This document shows, piece after piece, positions 12,311 through 22,269 of a stretch of 64,000 bases of DNA. How positions within the stretch are numbered: position 1 is the first letter of the stretch; each line of letters opens with the position of its first letter. The stretch spans positions 54,190,510 through 54,254,509 of the forward strand of contig OX457024.1 of assembly GCA_949752745.1 (NCBI GenBank). The letters run 5' to 3'. Made by a program: the position numbers and the translations under genes. The DNA comes from Protula sp. h YS-2021. Taxonomy: Eukaryota; Annelida; Polychaeta; Sabellida; Serpulidae. The notes beneath the pieces were generated by a model. The model was given only the letters and a program-made list of their open reading frames with translations. It did no database searches and had not been told where the DNA came from.

Positions 12311-12599
12311 GTAAGCTGTTGGCTATTTTTTGATTCCTAAATCCCAAATGCGAAGGCAGAAAGTTCAACTGGGGGATGATAGTAATAAAAGAGAACATCG
12401 ATTCCATCAAGGTGCGAGTCTCTTGAGATTGCCTGTGACGTGTAACAAGTCATTGCAAATAATTTGTTTATCATGTGTCAGATTATTCGAAAATGTTTTT
12501 TTTTCTTACTTTTGCATCCGATCTGACTAAGCTCCAGTTCTACAGAAAGCCGCCTCCTATTGTTCAGGGGCGAGTTTCTTGCAAGTTTTACTATGTACA

Positions 12600-12900
12600 G
12601 GCGATATATCCGCAACAGTTGGTTCGATTTTGCTCAAACGTTGCGAGAAGAACACACATATAGTGCAAATGTTCACTGCATTTTTTTTTCATTTTTGTTA
12701 AAAATATATATTTTTGGCGATTTTTTAAATTTTTGACTTGTGTGTTTTTGACTTAATGTTTTCGATATCTCCGAAAAACTATTCATTGGATTATGCTCAA
12801 GCCTTCTAAGAAGAACGACCATAGAGTGCAATTGTACACTGAGGGGCTATTGTTTGTTTCTTGAAAAAAAATGGATTTTTTGCGATTTTTGGAAATTGTT
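12600..12900. repeat. Two copies of a 'gatatctccgaaa' repeat unit
   Basis: Units with 'cgatat.tccg.aa' followed by 'ttcgattttgctcaaac' and 'agaagaac' occur near 12,602 and 12,768. They match the four-copy array inside the small element at 25,771-26,688. Confidence 0.65.
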
Positions 12901-12996
12901 TATTTATGCTTCATTAAGTTATTTATGGTTTTTATTGGAGTAAATTTTCAATTTCTGGCAAAATTTTGAAACAACAAAACATGAGTGAAGACAACA

Positions 12997-13060
12997 TACC
13001 CGTGGCGTAATGGTGACTTTAAATCGAGAGGTTGTGAGTTCGATTCCCGGATTGTACACT
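12997..13060 (+). other. tRNA-like sequence, probable SINE head or tRNA pseudogene
   Basis: Contains an A-box-like 'tggcgtaatgg' and a good B box (gagttcgattccc) about 30 nt apart. The acceptor stem does not pair well and the anticodon arm is unclear, so it is not a functional tRNA by eye. Confidence 0.35.
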
Positions 13061-13149
13061 AAATATTTGTTTTTTTTTGCCGGATTGAATTGATTTTTGG
13101 GAGAAAACATCCCTTGGTGGTCCTGTATGTCACTTTTTTATTCCCCACA

Positions 13150-13530
13150 GGTCGTTCGGTCTGTCGGTCTGTCATCAAGAGCTTGTTAACACGCTAACTT
13201 AAAAACTGGTCAAGGATTTTAATGAAACTCGGTATGTAGCTTCTATGGGAACAAACACAGATCAGTATTGGAAATCGGCCAGGTCCGTCCAAGGAAAATG
13301 GACCAGCTGGACTTAAGAAAATTTCAGCTCTTGATTGAGTAAAGAAAATTTCAGCTCTTGATTGAGTATTGTGTGAACTTATTAACACGATAACTTAAAA
13401 CTGCTGCAAGGATTTTAATGAAACTTGGTATGTAGATGGTATGTAGATTCTATGGGAACAAGCACAGATCTGTATTGTAAATGGGCCAGGTTCGTCCAAG
13501 GAAAATGCGCCAGCTGACCTTGGAATATTT
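13150..13530. repeat. Two tandem copies of a 'gtccgtccaaggaaaatg' repeat
   Basis: Copies at about 13,190-13,320 and 13,380-13,520 share 'aaggattttaatgaaact', 'ggtatgtag' and 'ttctatgggaacaa'. A diverged relative with 'tcggcccaaggacattgg' lies at 45,245-45,470. Confidence 0.75.
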
Positions 13531-13829
13531 CTATTGAAGGTCGTGTTTAAGTGATCGGCGGGTGGGGGGGGGGGGGCTGTCGGGACAATGTGAGCTGTGT
13601 ACACTGCTCTAGTTATTTTTATCGATTTTTTTATTTTTAAATTTTTTACAAATTTTTTAAATTTGAAAAAAATATACTTATGTACATGAAGCAAAAAAAA
13701 GTGTTCAAAGTGTACCTCCTACAATGGTTGAGGCGAGAGATCGATTTCAATATCAGAGATAGTTCTTCCGGCTCACTGCAAATACGGCTTTTCGTTTATT
13801 TTTTTGGAACGGTTCCGAAATTTTAATTT

Positions 13830-14240
13830 TTCTGCGTATGACGTCATCCATTACGAGTTATATGGCGGCATATATGTTTTAAAGCTCAATAACTCGAAAA
13901 GTAATGAACTTAGCGCTTCGGCAAAAATACCTTATGGAACTACTTTTAAGCAAGGTATTTTTTGGCATGCTAACGTTGTACCTATGACGTCATTTTTTAC
14001 GAGTTTTGACATTATTTATGTTTGAAAGCTCAGTAACTCGAAAACTTACGTAGGTCTTCAGCACAAAACACGTTATGAGACTACTTTTATGCAAGGATTT
14101 TTTTTTGGCATGCCAACGTTGTACCTATGATGTCATCATTTACGAGTTATGACGTCATTTATGTTTGCAAGCTCAATAACTCGAAAACTTACGCACCTAT
14201 AGCTTCGGCACAAAATACATTATGCGGCTACTTTTATGTT
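13830..14240. repeat. Tandem repeat, about 150-bp unit, 2.5-3 copies
   Basis: Each unit contains 'atgacgtcat', 'tacgagtt', 'aagctca.taactcgaaaa' and 'ggcatgc.aacgttgtacc'. The TGACGTCA-like CRE core recurs once per unit. Confidence 0.8.
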
Positions 14241-14383
14241 CTCTTTTCTGTTCAAAGTGACTGATTGGTTGGATTATTGTACTATGTCTGCCGGAGACAT
14301 TATGTGTTACACAGGGGATCCTGCCTCACTGATGTAGAAGAGGCCGCCTGGCTAGATTCATATCGCCTTTGCTTTTGTTGCAG

Positions 14384-14456
14384 ACAGATCGACCACCGCA
14401 TGAAGGTGTCCTCGGCGATAAGTTGCCACACTTATTGAGTTACGGCACAACTCTGG
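14384..14456 (+). other. Exon A, copy 1 (73 nt)
   Basis: Acceptor 'gcttttgttgcag', donor 'GTGAGT'. One frame is open throughout and enters at phase 0 and leaves at phase 1, matching the entry phase of exon B. The predicted peptide contains RPPHEGVLGDKLPHLL; I do not recognise the family. Confidence 0.55.
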
Positions 14457-14756
14457 GTGAGTCTTGTCTGTCTGTCATTAGTCCTTTTCCGGTGTGTGAG
14501 ATGAGGAATCCCGCAGAAGAAACGAAAAGGTTATTTTGCTTTTCAAAAGCACTTTTTATTTTAAAATGATGTACAAATGACCCAGGTGTCAAGCAAAATA
14601 TAAAAAGAGATGGTTTTAGTCGCACTGTTACATATGAGCACCAACACAGGCATAAATCTCTTCACTCATGGATTTCCGTTGTTTTCTTCCCGTATGCTTC
14701 GGATCGACGATAAAAACATTGTAAATGCTGCATTTTATTTTCTGTTTGCATTTCAG

Positions 14757-14810
14757 CATTTGGGAATCACGTGAGCAGCGACACCCGGCGGCAACTTGGG
14801 AGGAGCCCGT
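14757..14810 (+). other. Exon B, copy 1 (3' end altered)
   Basis: Acceptor 'ctgtttgcatttcag' followed by sequence identical to the start of exon B copies 2 and 3. The last 20 or so nucleotides and the normal donor are missing, and the sequence passes into 'gtaaaccg', a weak substitute donor. Confidence 0.45.
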
Positions 14811-15269
14811 AAACCGTATAAACCCTTTCAGCTTGAACGCTGTCAGTTCCTAAGCCATGCTCTGGTTTTTCGGTTTCCGGGAAAGAAAATTTGACCTGTT
14901 GTCCCGGCCACCTCCCCTCCGAAACGAACGCTGGCTCTGTCCCATACATAATGTTAGTAGCATTCTGTTTAGTAGCCCGGTTGTGTCATTAACGTCTGTT
15001 GCAATGAACTGTGTTTGCTTATTAGCCAGAAATTCAGCAAATGGGGTTTGTTTGCCCTGAGCTGTGCCAAGATTATAAAAAAGTGACTTACAAAAAAATT
15101 TACTGATTGGTTGGAGAAGACGTGCTCATTAAAAAAATACTCAGTAAAAAGCGTACTCATAAAAAAAAAAACGTTCTCAGAAGACTGAAAAAAGCGGACA
15201 AAGTTATTCTCAAGAGAGTTTCGTTTCAAAAATTGAACAGCACGAATATAACTTTTCTTTGCATTTCAG

Positions 15270-15323
15270 AATTGTGTTCACATCACGAGAGACACCTGGT
15301 GGCAGCCGCCCATTGACGTCACA
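15270..15323 (+). other. Exon-like module related to exon B
   Basis: 54 nt between 'ttttctttgcatttcag' and 'GTGAGT'. It aligns with exon B around 'atcacg...gagacacc.gg.ggca' with indels. The B frame here reaches a TGA near the end, so it is a diverged or decayed copy. Confidence 0.4.
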
Positions 15324-15879
15324 GTGAGTGTCGGTTTTGAGTCACCCTCCTTTGTCTTTGGCCTGAGTTCTAGTCATACTGTTGTTGTAGGCCACTTTTG
15401 TGTATAAACCAGCCGTCGAACCCCACAAAATAAATTTGGACTTTCTTTAGCGAACAATTAAATAACAAACTAGGTCCGAATAAGCAAAAAAAATAGGCCA
15501 CAGGAAAAACTGTTGTTTTCATCTCATTTTAAAAAAAAATTTAACCAGTTTGCCCACAGAATTTTTTTTCGGGGGGGAGGGGAGGGGTGCTATCGATGCA
15601 GAGTTCTTCGACTGCAGTTTTGATTGGATTGCTTTCAAAATTTGCAGAAGTGTTCACTTGGTGGTCATCTCTTGAAAAATTATTTTTCCTTTGGCGATCA
15701 GCCAAACATTGGTGAGAATGGTAGCTTTTAAGACGAATTGTAAGCAGGATCTGGAACATCCTGGGAAGTTTGGAGTTCTCTAACCAGAAAGTCCTGGAAA
15801 TTGAACATGCAGTTAAAATTAGAACACGCGTCGAGAGACAATGCACTCCCCTATCAAGAAATGATTAGTCAATTTTGCG

Positions 15880-16207
15880 TGGTCTTACTGTGTACGAAAG
15901 TTCTCTCGCCACATTCACTCGCAGGTTGTGAATATATGAGTCAACGTGAACCTTGAAAATTTATCTCAACAAGTCATGGAATTTTTTAGCAAAACGCGCA
16001 GCAAACCGTGTAAGTCATTCTCAAAAATGAGTTCTTTGTCCGGTGCGTTTTTTTAAATTTAAAAACCACCAGGAAAACATTCTTAAAAAATTATTTTGTC
16101 TCGAATCTCTAAAAAGTTGTGTAATATCGGTTTATAAAGTTTTGGAGATTCAGTTTTTCAAATGGTACTTTTGATTCAGCCACGTCAGTCTGGAAGGAAG
16201 ACTGAAG
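15880..16207 (+). repeat. Diverged copy of the X1-X2 intron and collapsed X exon
   Basis: Matches 8,870-9,255 through 'tggaatt...ttgagcaaaa', 'gcgcagcaa', 'atatcggt.tataaagttttg' and the acceptor region. The exon itself has shrunk to 19 nt (16,189-16,207, tctggaaggaagactgaag) before a GTAACT donor. Confidence 0.6.
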
Positions 16208-16374
16208 GTAACTTATAGGATAATTTTCAAAAATCCGGACTCTCAGATTGCCTGTAACGTACACGAACCACTGCAATCAATTTGTGGTGTGGCAGATTGG
16301 CAAAACTTCTGATCTGATCTGGGCTTAAATTGATCATGCTTAAGCCCAAATTCTGCAGGTGGCCGTCCGAGTTG

Positions 16375-17008
16375 ATTATTGTACAAGAGGCAACCTGGCT
16401 GGATTATTGTACAGGAGGCCGCCTGGTTGGATTATTGTACTGAAGGCAGCCTGGTTTGATTATTGTACAGGAGGCAGCCTGGGTGGATTATTACACAGGA
16501 GGCAGCCTGGTTGGATTATTGTACAGAGGTCGCCTGGTTTGATTATTGTACAGAGGTCGCCTGTCTGGATTATTGCACAGGAGGTCGCCTGGTTGGATTA
16601 TTGTACAGGAGGCCGCCTGGGTGGATTATTGCACAGGAGGTCGCCTGGTTGGATTATTGCACAGGAGGCAGTCTGGTTGGATTATTGCACAGGAGGCCGC
16701 CTGGGTGGATTACTGTACAGGAGACGGCCTGGGTGGCTTATTATACAGGAGGCCGCCTGGCTGGATTATTGCACAGGAGGTCGCCTGGTTGGAGTATTGT
16801 ACAGAGGTCGCCTGGTTGGATTATTGTACAAGAGGCAACCTGGCTGGATTATTGCGCAGGAGGTCGCCTGGTTAGATTAATGTACAGGAGGTCTCAAGGT
16901 TGGAGAGGTCGCCTGGTTGGATTAGTGCACAGGAGGCAGCCTGGTTTCATTATTGTAAAGGGGGCAGCCTGGTTGGATTATTGTACTGGAGGCCGCCTGG
17001 TTGGATTA
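16375..17008. repeat. 28-bp minisatellite, about 22 copies
   Basis: The unit is ggattattgtacaggagg followed by ccgcctggtt, with CA/CC/TC variants. The unit matches the unique sequence 'gaggaggtcgcctggttgga' upstream of exon A at 18,010-18,045 (and 14,340-14,365), so the array probably arose from that intron. Since 28 is not a multiple of 3, all frames read the same peptide shifted by one register; the 109-259-codon frames are artefacts. Confidence 0.93.
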
Positions 17009-17029
17009 TTACCCCCGTGTAACGTGGCG

Positions 17030-17700
17030 GATGTAGCTTTCAGCTTGTCTGTCCGTCTGTCTGTCCGCTTTTGTTCGCCCTCGTGTCCGAGCTATATCTC
17101 CGAAAGTATTTGCGGTATAGCTTTTTCCTGTGACATACGGTTAGAACGTATATTGAAGGTGTGCAACGTCGTATTTTTTCTGAAATCAGCCGAAAATCCT
17201 CAAAAATACTTGTTTTTCAGGGGATTTGTTAGCACGCAGTAAAATACATATATATATATTGTACATGTGCAACGTCGCATTATTTTTGAAATCGGCCAAA
17301 AATTGTCAAAAATGTGTATTTTTATGTAAACTTGCTTGCACGGAGATAGACTTTGTCCAGACATGTTCTTCCAAGCTATTCGATCTAGCGTTCTGAAATT
17401 TTAGACAGGGAAAATATATATAATGTGGATGCGCAACGTTGCATTATTGTTAAAATCGGCCAAAACTTCTCAAAAATATGACTTGTCAAAAATGGCGGTT
17501 TTTTCAGGAAATTTGTTGGCACGGAGATTTTGTCCAGATGATTTCTCCGAAACTATTCGATCTAGCATTCTGAAATTTTATGCAGTGAAAATGTATATAT
17601 GGTAGCTGTGCAACCTTGTATTATTTTTTAAATCGGTTAACAATTGTCAAAAATACGACTTCTCAAAAATATATATTTCTTAACCCAGTTTACGTCATAC
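17030..17700. repeat. TGTCCGTC-type tandem element
   Basis: Starts with 'tgtctgtccgtctgtctgtcc' like sequence, then has three to four degenerate units of about 150 bp with 'ctattcgatctagc.ttctgaaatttta', 'gtgcaacgt.gcattatt' and 'aaatcggccaaaaattgtc'. The same units flank the zinc-finger gene at 24,565-24,830. Confidence 0.7.
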
Positions 17701-17825
17701 GTAAGCTGGGATATACCTATCGGTTTGCAGACGGCGTCTGTTAGTTGTTAGTAGTTTAGTTCTAAACTTGTTTGTCCAGACGCGTTTTCCGAAACTATTG
17801 GATCCGGCGTCCTAAATTGTTTTCA

Positions 17826-17875
17826 GTTAATATATATATATATATATATATATATTATGTATATATATATTATGT
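17826..17875. repeat. (AT)n dinucleotide tract
   Basis: TA-rich dinucleotide run interrupted by TATTATGTA. Confidence 0.9.
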
Positions 17876-18059
17876 ATTGTATATGTGCAACAGCGTCTTA
17901 TTTTTTAAATCGACCAAAAATTGTTAGGCAGTGTAGAGTTTTCAATTTCATTGAATTTACTAATATCCGGTGACATTATGTGTTAAGCGGGGGATCCTGC
18001 CTCACTGATGTAGAGGAGGTCGCCTGGTTGGATTCATATCGCCTTTGCTTTCGTTGCAG

Positions 18060-18132
18060 ACAGATCGACCACTGCATTAAGGCGTCCTCGGCGATAAGCT
18101 GCCACACTTATTGAGTTACGGCACAACTCTGG
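18060..18132 (+). other. Exon A, copy 2 (interrupted)
   Basis: Same splice sites as the other A copies. Two substitutions create a TAA in the frame that is open in copies 1 and 3, so this copy would not be read through in that frame. Confidence 0.5.
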
Positions 18133-18445
18133 GTGAGTTTTGTCTGTCTGTCATCAGTCCTTTTCCGGTGGGTGAGATGAGGAATCCCGCAGAAGAAACG
18201 AAAAGATTATTTTGCTTTTCAAAAGCACCTTTTATTTTAAAATGATGTACAAATGACCCGGGTGCCAAGCAAAATATAAAAAGAGATGGTTTTAGTCGCG
18301 CCGTTACTTATGAGCACCAGCACAGGCACAAATCTCTTCACTCATAGATTTCGCTCTGTTCCGTTGTTTTCCTCCCGTATGCTTCGGATCGACACTTTGC
18401 GAAAATATTGTAAATGCTGCATTTTGTTTTCTGTTTGCATTTCAG

Positions 18446-18522
18446 CATTTGGAAATCACGTGAGCAGCGACACCCGGCGGCAACTTGGGAGGAGCCCGAG
18501 GCAGATGCCTACCGACAGCAAG
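18446..18522 (+). other. Exon B, copy 2 (77 nt)
   Basis: Acceptor 'tgtttgcatttcag', donor 'GTGAGT'. It enters at phase 1 and leaves at phase 0, exactly complementing exon A. A+B is 150 nt, a 50-codon symmetric module. A short intron of 97 nt separates it from exon A copy 3. Confidence 0.55.
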
Positions 18523-18619
18523 GTGAGTTGCCAAAAAATACCTTTACCAAAAACATCTCATAGACTTAAAACTTTTGTTGCAGACTTCGCTTTGTGTTGC
18601 AACTTCGCTTTTGTTGCAG

Positions 18620-18692
18620 ACAGATCGACCACCGCATGAAGGCGTCCTCGGCGATAAGTTGCCACACTTATTGAGTTACGGCACAACTCTGG
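18620..18692 (+). other. Exon A, copy 3 (73 nt)
   Basis: Acceptor 'gcttttgttgcag', donor 'GTGAGT', open frame intact. It follows exon B copy 2 in phase. The acceptor tract is preceded by two decoy 'gttgcagac' and 'gttgcaac' repeats. Confidence 0.55.
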
Positions 18693-18994
18693 GTGAGTCT
18701 TGTCTGTCTGTCATTAGTCCTTTTCCGGTGTGTGAGATGAGGAATCCCGCAGAAGAAACGAAATGGTTATTTTGTTTTTCAAAAGCACCGTTTATTTTCA
18801 AATGATGTACAAATGACCCGGGTGTCAAGCAAAATATAAAAAGAGATGGTTTCAATCGCACCGTTACTTTTGAGCACCAACACAATCTCTTCACTCATGG
18901 ATTTCCCTCTGTTCCGTTGTTTTCCTCCCGTATGCTTCGGATCGACGATAAAAACATTGTAAATGCTGCATTTTATTTTCTGTTTGCATTTCAG

Positions 18995-19071
18995 CATTTG
19001 GGAATCACGTGAGCGGCGACACCCGGCGGCAACTTGGGAGGAGCCCGAGGCAGATGCCTACCGACAGCAAG
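18995..19071 (+). other. Exon B, copy 3, with a GC donor
   Basis: Acceptor 'tgtttgcatttcag'. The 3' boundary reads AAG|GCGAGT where copy 2 has AAG|GTGAGT, that is, a GC-AG intron or a lost donor. Confidence 0.5.
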
Positions 19072-19084
19072 GCGAGTTGCCAGT

Positions 19085-20060
19085 AGGTACCTTTATCAAA
19101 AATACCTTATGGAAATAAAACGCATCAAAACTCATCACGAAAGCTGTCATATGCTAAATTTCAGAAAAAACAAAAATTCAATGTCAGTTTATTAAATTTG
19201 TTGAAAAGTTGAATTTTTGAGGCCCATATTTGACGTTTTGTCGAGCCAAAAAAAAAAACAAAAAACAAAAAAAACGGCCAAATTTTAGGAAAACTGTTTA
19301 GTCAAGCTCGTCTTTTACTTTCACAGGCATCCAGATTCATTTTGATGTGACAGCCTTGAAATTTCCGCAGTCGCCAAGTAGACAACCAGGTAGCGAACTT
19401 ATAGCGGATGACTCGACTAACTCGCAAGAATTTGGCAATGTTTAGATTCAAACCACACAACGGGTCGTATTGGAACACCATAAAAACACAGGCATAAAAA
19501 ACATTAAATTATGTAATAAAATATAATGTGAGGTCGAATGTTGAAGAGAATATTCGTAGAGAACTGCTGGAAAATTTTAAAACTGAAATACGATTTTACG
19601 TATTTTAGAAATGAGATATAAATAAAGCCCACAAAAGTAGAAAGTTTGGTGACGCGTCTTTGTTGCGCTTGTGATGTAATAGCTGCAGTCTTGAATTATG
19701 TCTCACGACAAAAATAATGGCATTCAGAGACTGTTTCAGAGCTCTGTAATTCCACATTTATCGAATGGGTTTCTATTTTATGAGGGTGACCAAAAAAAAT
19801 AGTGGAAATTGCATGTGGGAACAATGAAACCAATTTAAACTGCTTTGGAATTTGTTTATTTATTGTGCTGTTTTGATTTATATACGCGCATTTGTTCTAC
19901 TGTGGAGGAGGGGGGCTAGGCTGCTGAGTACCGCACATTATAAATCATGTAGACTCAGGTCCATAATGATGCGGTGAGAAATTTAAATAATTGTAAGATG
20001 TAAACAATGTAAGAAATATTTGCACAAATCTGAGTCTACGAGTTTTGTGAAATCCGTGTC
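19085..20060. other. Non-coding stretch, no gene seen
   Basis: AT-rich with an A-rich run near 19,245-19,270 (aaaaaaaaacaaaaaacaaaa-like). I recognise no exon or RNA gene. Confidence 0.5.
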
Positions 20061-20063
20061 GGT

Positions 20064-20325
20064 AGGCACAGATGGACAATGGACATTACACGTGTACAGG
20101 TATTTTAATGTGAACATGACACGTGTAGATTTATTCTAATGTGGACATGGCACGTGTACAGCTATTCTAATATGGACATGGCACGTTTACAGTTATTCTG
20201 ATATGGACATGGCACGTGTCCAGTTATTCTAATGTGGACATGGCACGTGTACAATTTTCCTAATGTGGACACGGCACGTGTACAGCTATTCTAACATGGA
20301 CATGGCACGTTTACATTAAAACTTT
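20064..20325. repeat. 31-bp minisatellite with a CACGTG core, about eight copies
   Basis: The unit is approximately ggacatggcacgtgtacag followed by ctattctaatat. Six copies keep the palindrome CACGTG; others read CACGTTT. Confidence 0.9.
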
Positions 20326-20337
20326 TGATGGAAGTAT

Positions 20338-21167
20338 ATGTTTAACGAATCCCGGACAAAAACCCCAATCTGGACAAAAGCCCAGTAGAACAAAACCCAA
20401 TGTTTAAAAATTTTTAAGAATATAGATTAGTAGACCTAGTCTATAAGTTATTTAAATCTGAGTGTACCCAAGTTTCGAAATATCTTAACACTGCCATATA
20501 TCCGTTACATAGCATATCTTAACACTGCCATATATCCGTTACATAACATTCAACCGCTCAATTATTATTCGACTGTGGTGTAATCAAGATTAACAATAAA
20601 GAATTTGAAGTCGTTTAGCACTGCAAAACGTTGAGTAATAGAGATAAATGCATTTGCTTTGACCTTTTATTTCTTACTCTTTAAGCAATACCTCAAACTG
20701 TGTTGTAAAAATTCGTAATCTAATTCCTCGGACCCTGGAACAGCATTTTGAAATAAATAGCATGGGGTTCGATCGCGCTTTTGATTGAAAGCTTTTTGAA
20801 GCAAAGTTCAGTGTATTGTTATGTAATAACTTGTTAAATTAAGATCAATGCCTGAATTAAGTAATATCCAGGATGTAGTAACTTAAAATGTAGAACAAAT
20901 AACCATGGATCAAATTTTGTGAAATATTATGTAATCGTTAGGATGTACTATCCGCAAACAAAATTTTAACGTTTTGATCAAGCGCGAATATATATAATGC
21001 AATAAAAAAATTGAGCATTATTAATATATCATTCTTGTAAAAAAAAATGAATAAAAAATGATTGGGCTTTTGTCCAGATTGGGGTTATTCCGCCTTTGTT
21101 AAATGCTTGGGGTTTTGTCCTATTGGGTTTTGTCCTATTAGGCTTTTGTCCGTTTACCATGTTTAAC
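20338..21167. mobile_element. Foldback-type element with a 9-bp direct repeat at its ends
   Basis: ATGTTTAAC at 20,338-20,346 and 21,159-21,167 flanks an 812-bp segment. Its ends are inverted relatives built from 'ggacaaaa.ccc' blocks: left 'cggacaaaaaccccaatctg', right 'cagattggggttattccg' and several 'ttttgtcc' blocks. There is no transposase frame inside, so it is a non-autonomous or foldback element. The 8-9-bp duplication length would suit an hAT-like origin, but that is inference. Confidence 0.65.
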
Positions 21168-21734
21168 ACGCCTTAGATTTCAATGCCGGTTACGGTTTTT
21201 GTTGGGATTTTTTGCCCCCTCACCTCCCCATGTGCCCCTCCGTGACATGTGCCACTTTGACCGGGAATTGTGCCACCATTTTGAAACTAATTTTGGCAGT
21301 TTTTAACATTACATGCTATGTTCAACTACTAAGTCCAAGAAGAAACAGTCTTTTTTCTCGTTGCGATTTAAGAGCGTTTATTTCGCTGATAAATTTCTCT
21401 CAAATGTTATTTTCTGTACTTTTTGTCTTCCGGATACGTCTGCCGGGTCGCTTTTTTATATGCGACTTTAATAACGCGAGCGGCGGATTAAAACAAGGTT
21501 CGTTTTTCCTCGCCAAAATTATTCTCATCTTCTGAGTTTTTACGTACTATGCAAAAAACCGGGTAAGAAGCGATACTAGGCTTTCTCTCCCCGTCCTCTT
21601 CCCCCCTCCCCCCAAAGAACGTTTAGCACAAATGTATTTTGATAATATTTGTTCATGTGGATAAATGCACCCAATTAAACTATGAAAGTAGTATGAAAAT
21701 GGGAGTTCCAGCCCAGGAAGTGACGTCATAACAG

Positions 21735-21935
21735 GCGTTGCCATGGTAACAAAGTCTGATAACCATGGTAACAAAGTCCCGCATGGTGACAAAGTCTGGT
21801 AACCATGGTAACAAAGTCTCGTATGGTAACAAAGTCTCGCATGGTAACAAAGTCTCGTATGGTAACAAAGTCTCGCATGGTAACAAAGTCTCGTAACCAT
21901 GGTAACAAAGTCTCGTAACCATGGTGATAAAGTGA
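21735..21935. repeat. Tandem 'GGTAACAAAGTCTCG' array with X-box palindromes
   Basis: Units of about 19-22 bp, roughly ten copies. The first carries GTTGCCATGGTAAC (about 21,737-21,750), a perfect RFX-type X-box. Later units carry GTAACCATGGTAAC or a shortened half. Confidence 0.85.
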
Positions 21936-21965
21936 GGAGCTCCCACCCCCTTCGAGGAGAGCAAC

Positions 21966-22260
21966 ATTCTGCTGAGTCAGCAATTTTAACAATTTTGAGC
22001 AATTTTAACAAGTTACACACCATATTTTGATTACATCGAAGTAGCATAAAAGGAAGAGTGAGACATGCATATGAATCAGCGATAAATTCTGCTGAGTCAG
22101 CAATTTTAACAAGTTACATACCATATTTTGATTACATTGAAGTAGCATAAAAGGAACAGCGAGACATGCATATATATCAGCGATAAATTCTGCTGAGTCA
22201 GCAATTTTAACAAGTTACACACCATATTTTGATAACATCGAAGTAGCAGAAAAGGAAGAG
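21966..22260. repeat. About 100-120-bp tandem repeat, three copies, each with a MARE
   Basis: Each copy begins TGCTGAGTCAGCA (21,970-21,982, 22,090-22,102, 22,191-22,203), followed by 'attttaacaagttaca', 'accatattttgat' and 'gaagtagca.aaaagga'. The 13-mer is the perfect T-MARE palindrome. Confidence 0.85.
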
Positions 22261-22269
22261 TGATATGGC

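Larger units (their letters stand above)
14285..14820 (+). repeat. Exon A/B module, copy 1
   Basis: This segment, from 'gacattatgtgtta' through exon A, intron and exon B, is duplicated at 17,965-18,530 and, from exon A on, at 18,600-19,085. Identity extends through the intron, so the duplication is of genomic DNA and fairly recent. Confidence 0.85.

Noticed and set aside
12997..13060. Functional tRNA gene
   Set aside because: The A and B boxes are acceptable but the acceptor stem does not close. Kept only as a tRNA-like sequence.
16359..17242. Frames of 109-259 codons with repeated GWIIAQE/LDYCTGGRL
   Set aside because: 28-bp minisatellite read in three registers. There is no start or splice context and all frames look the same.
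20064..20325. Possible CRISPR array, from regular spacing of near-identical units
   Set aside because: Units are contiguous without unique spacers and the context is a eukaryotic nuclear genome.
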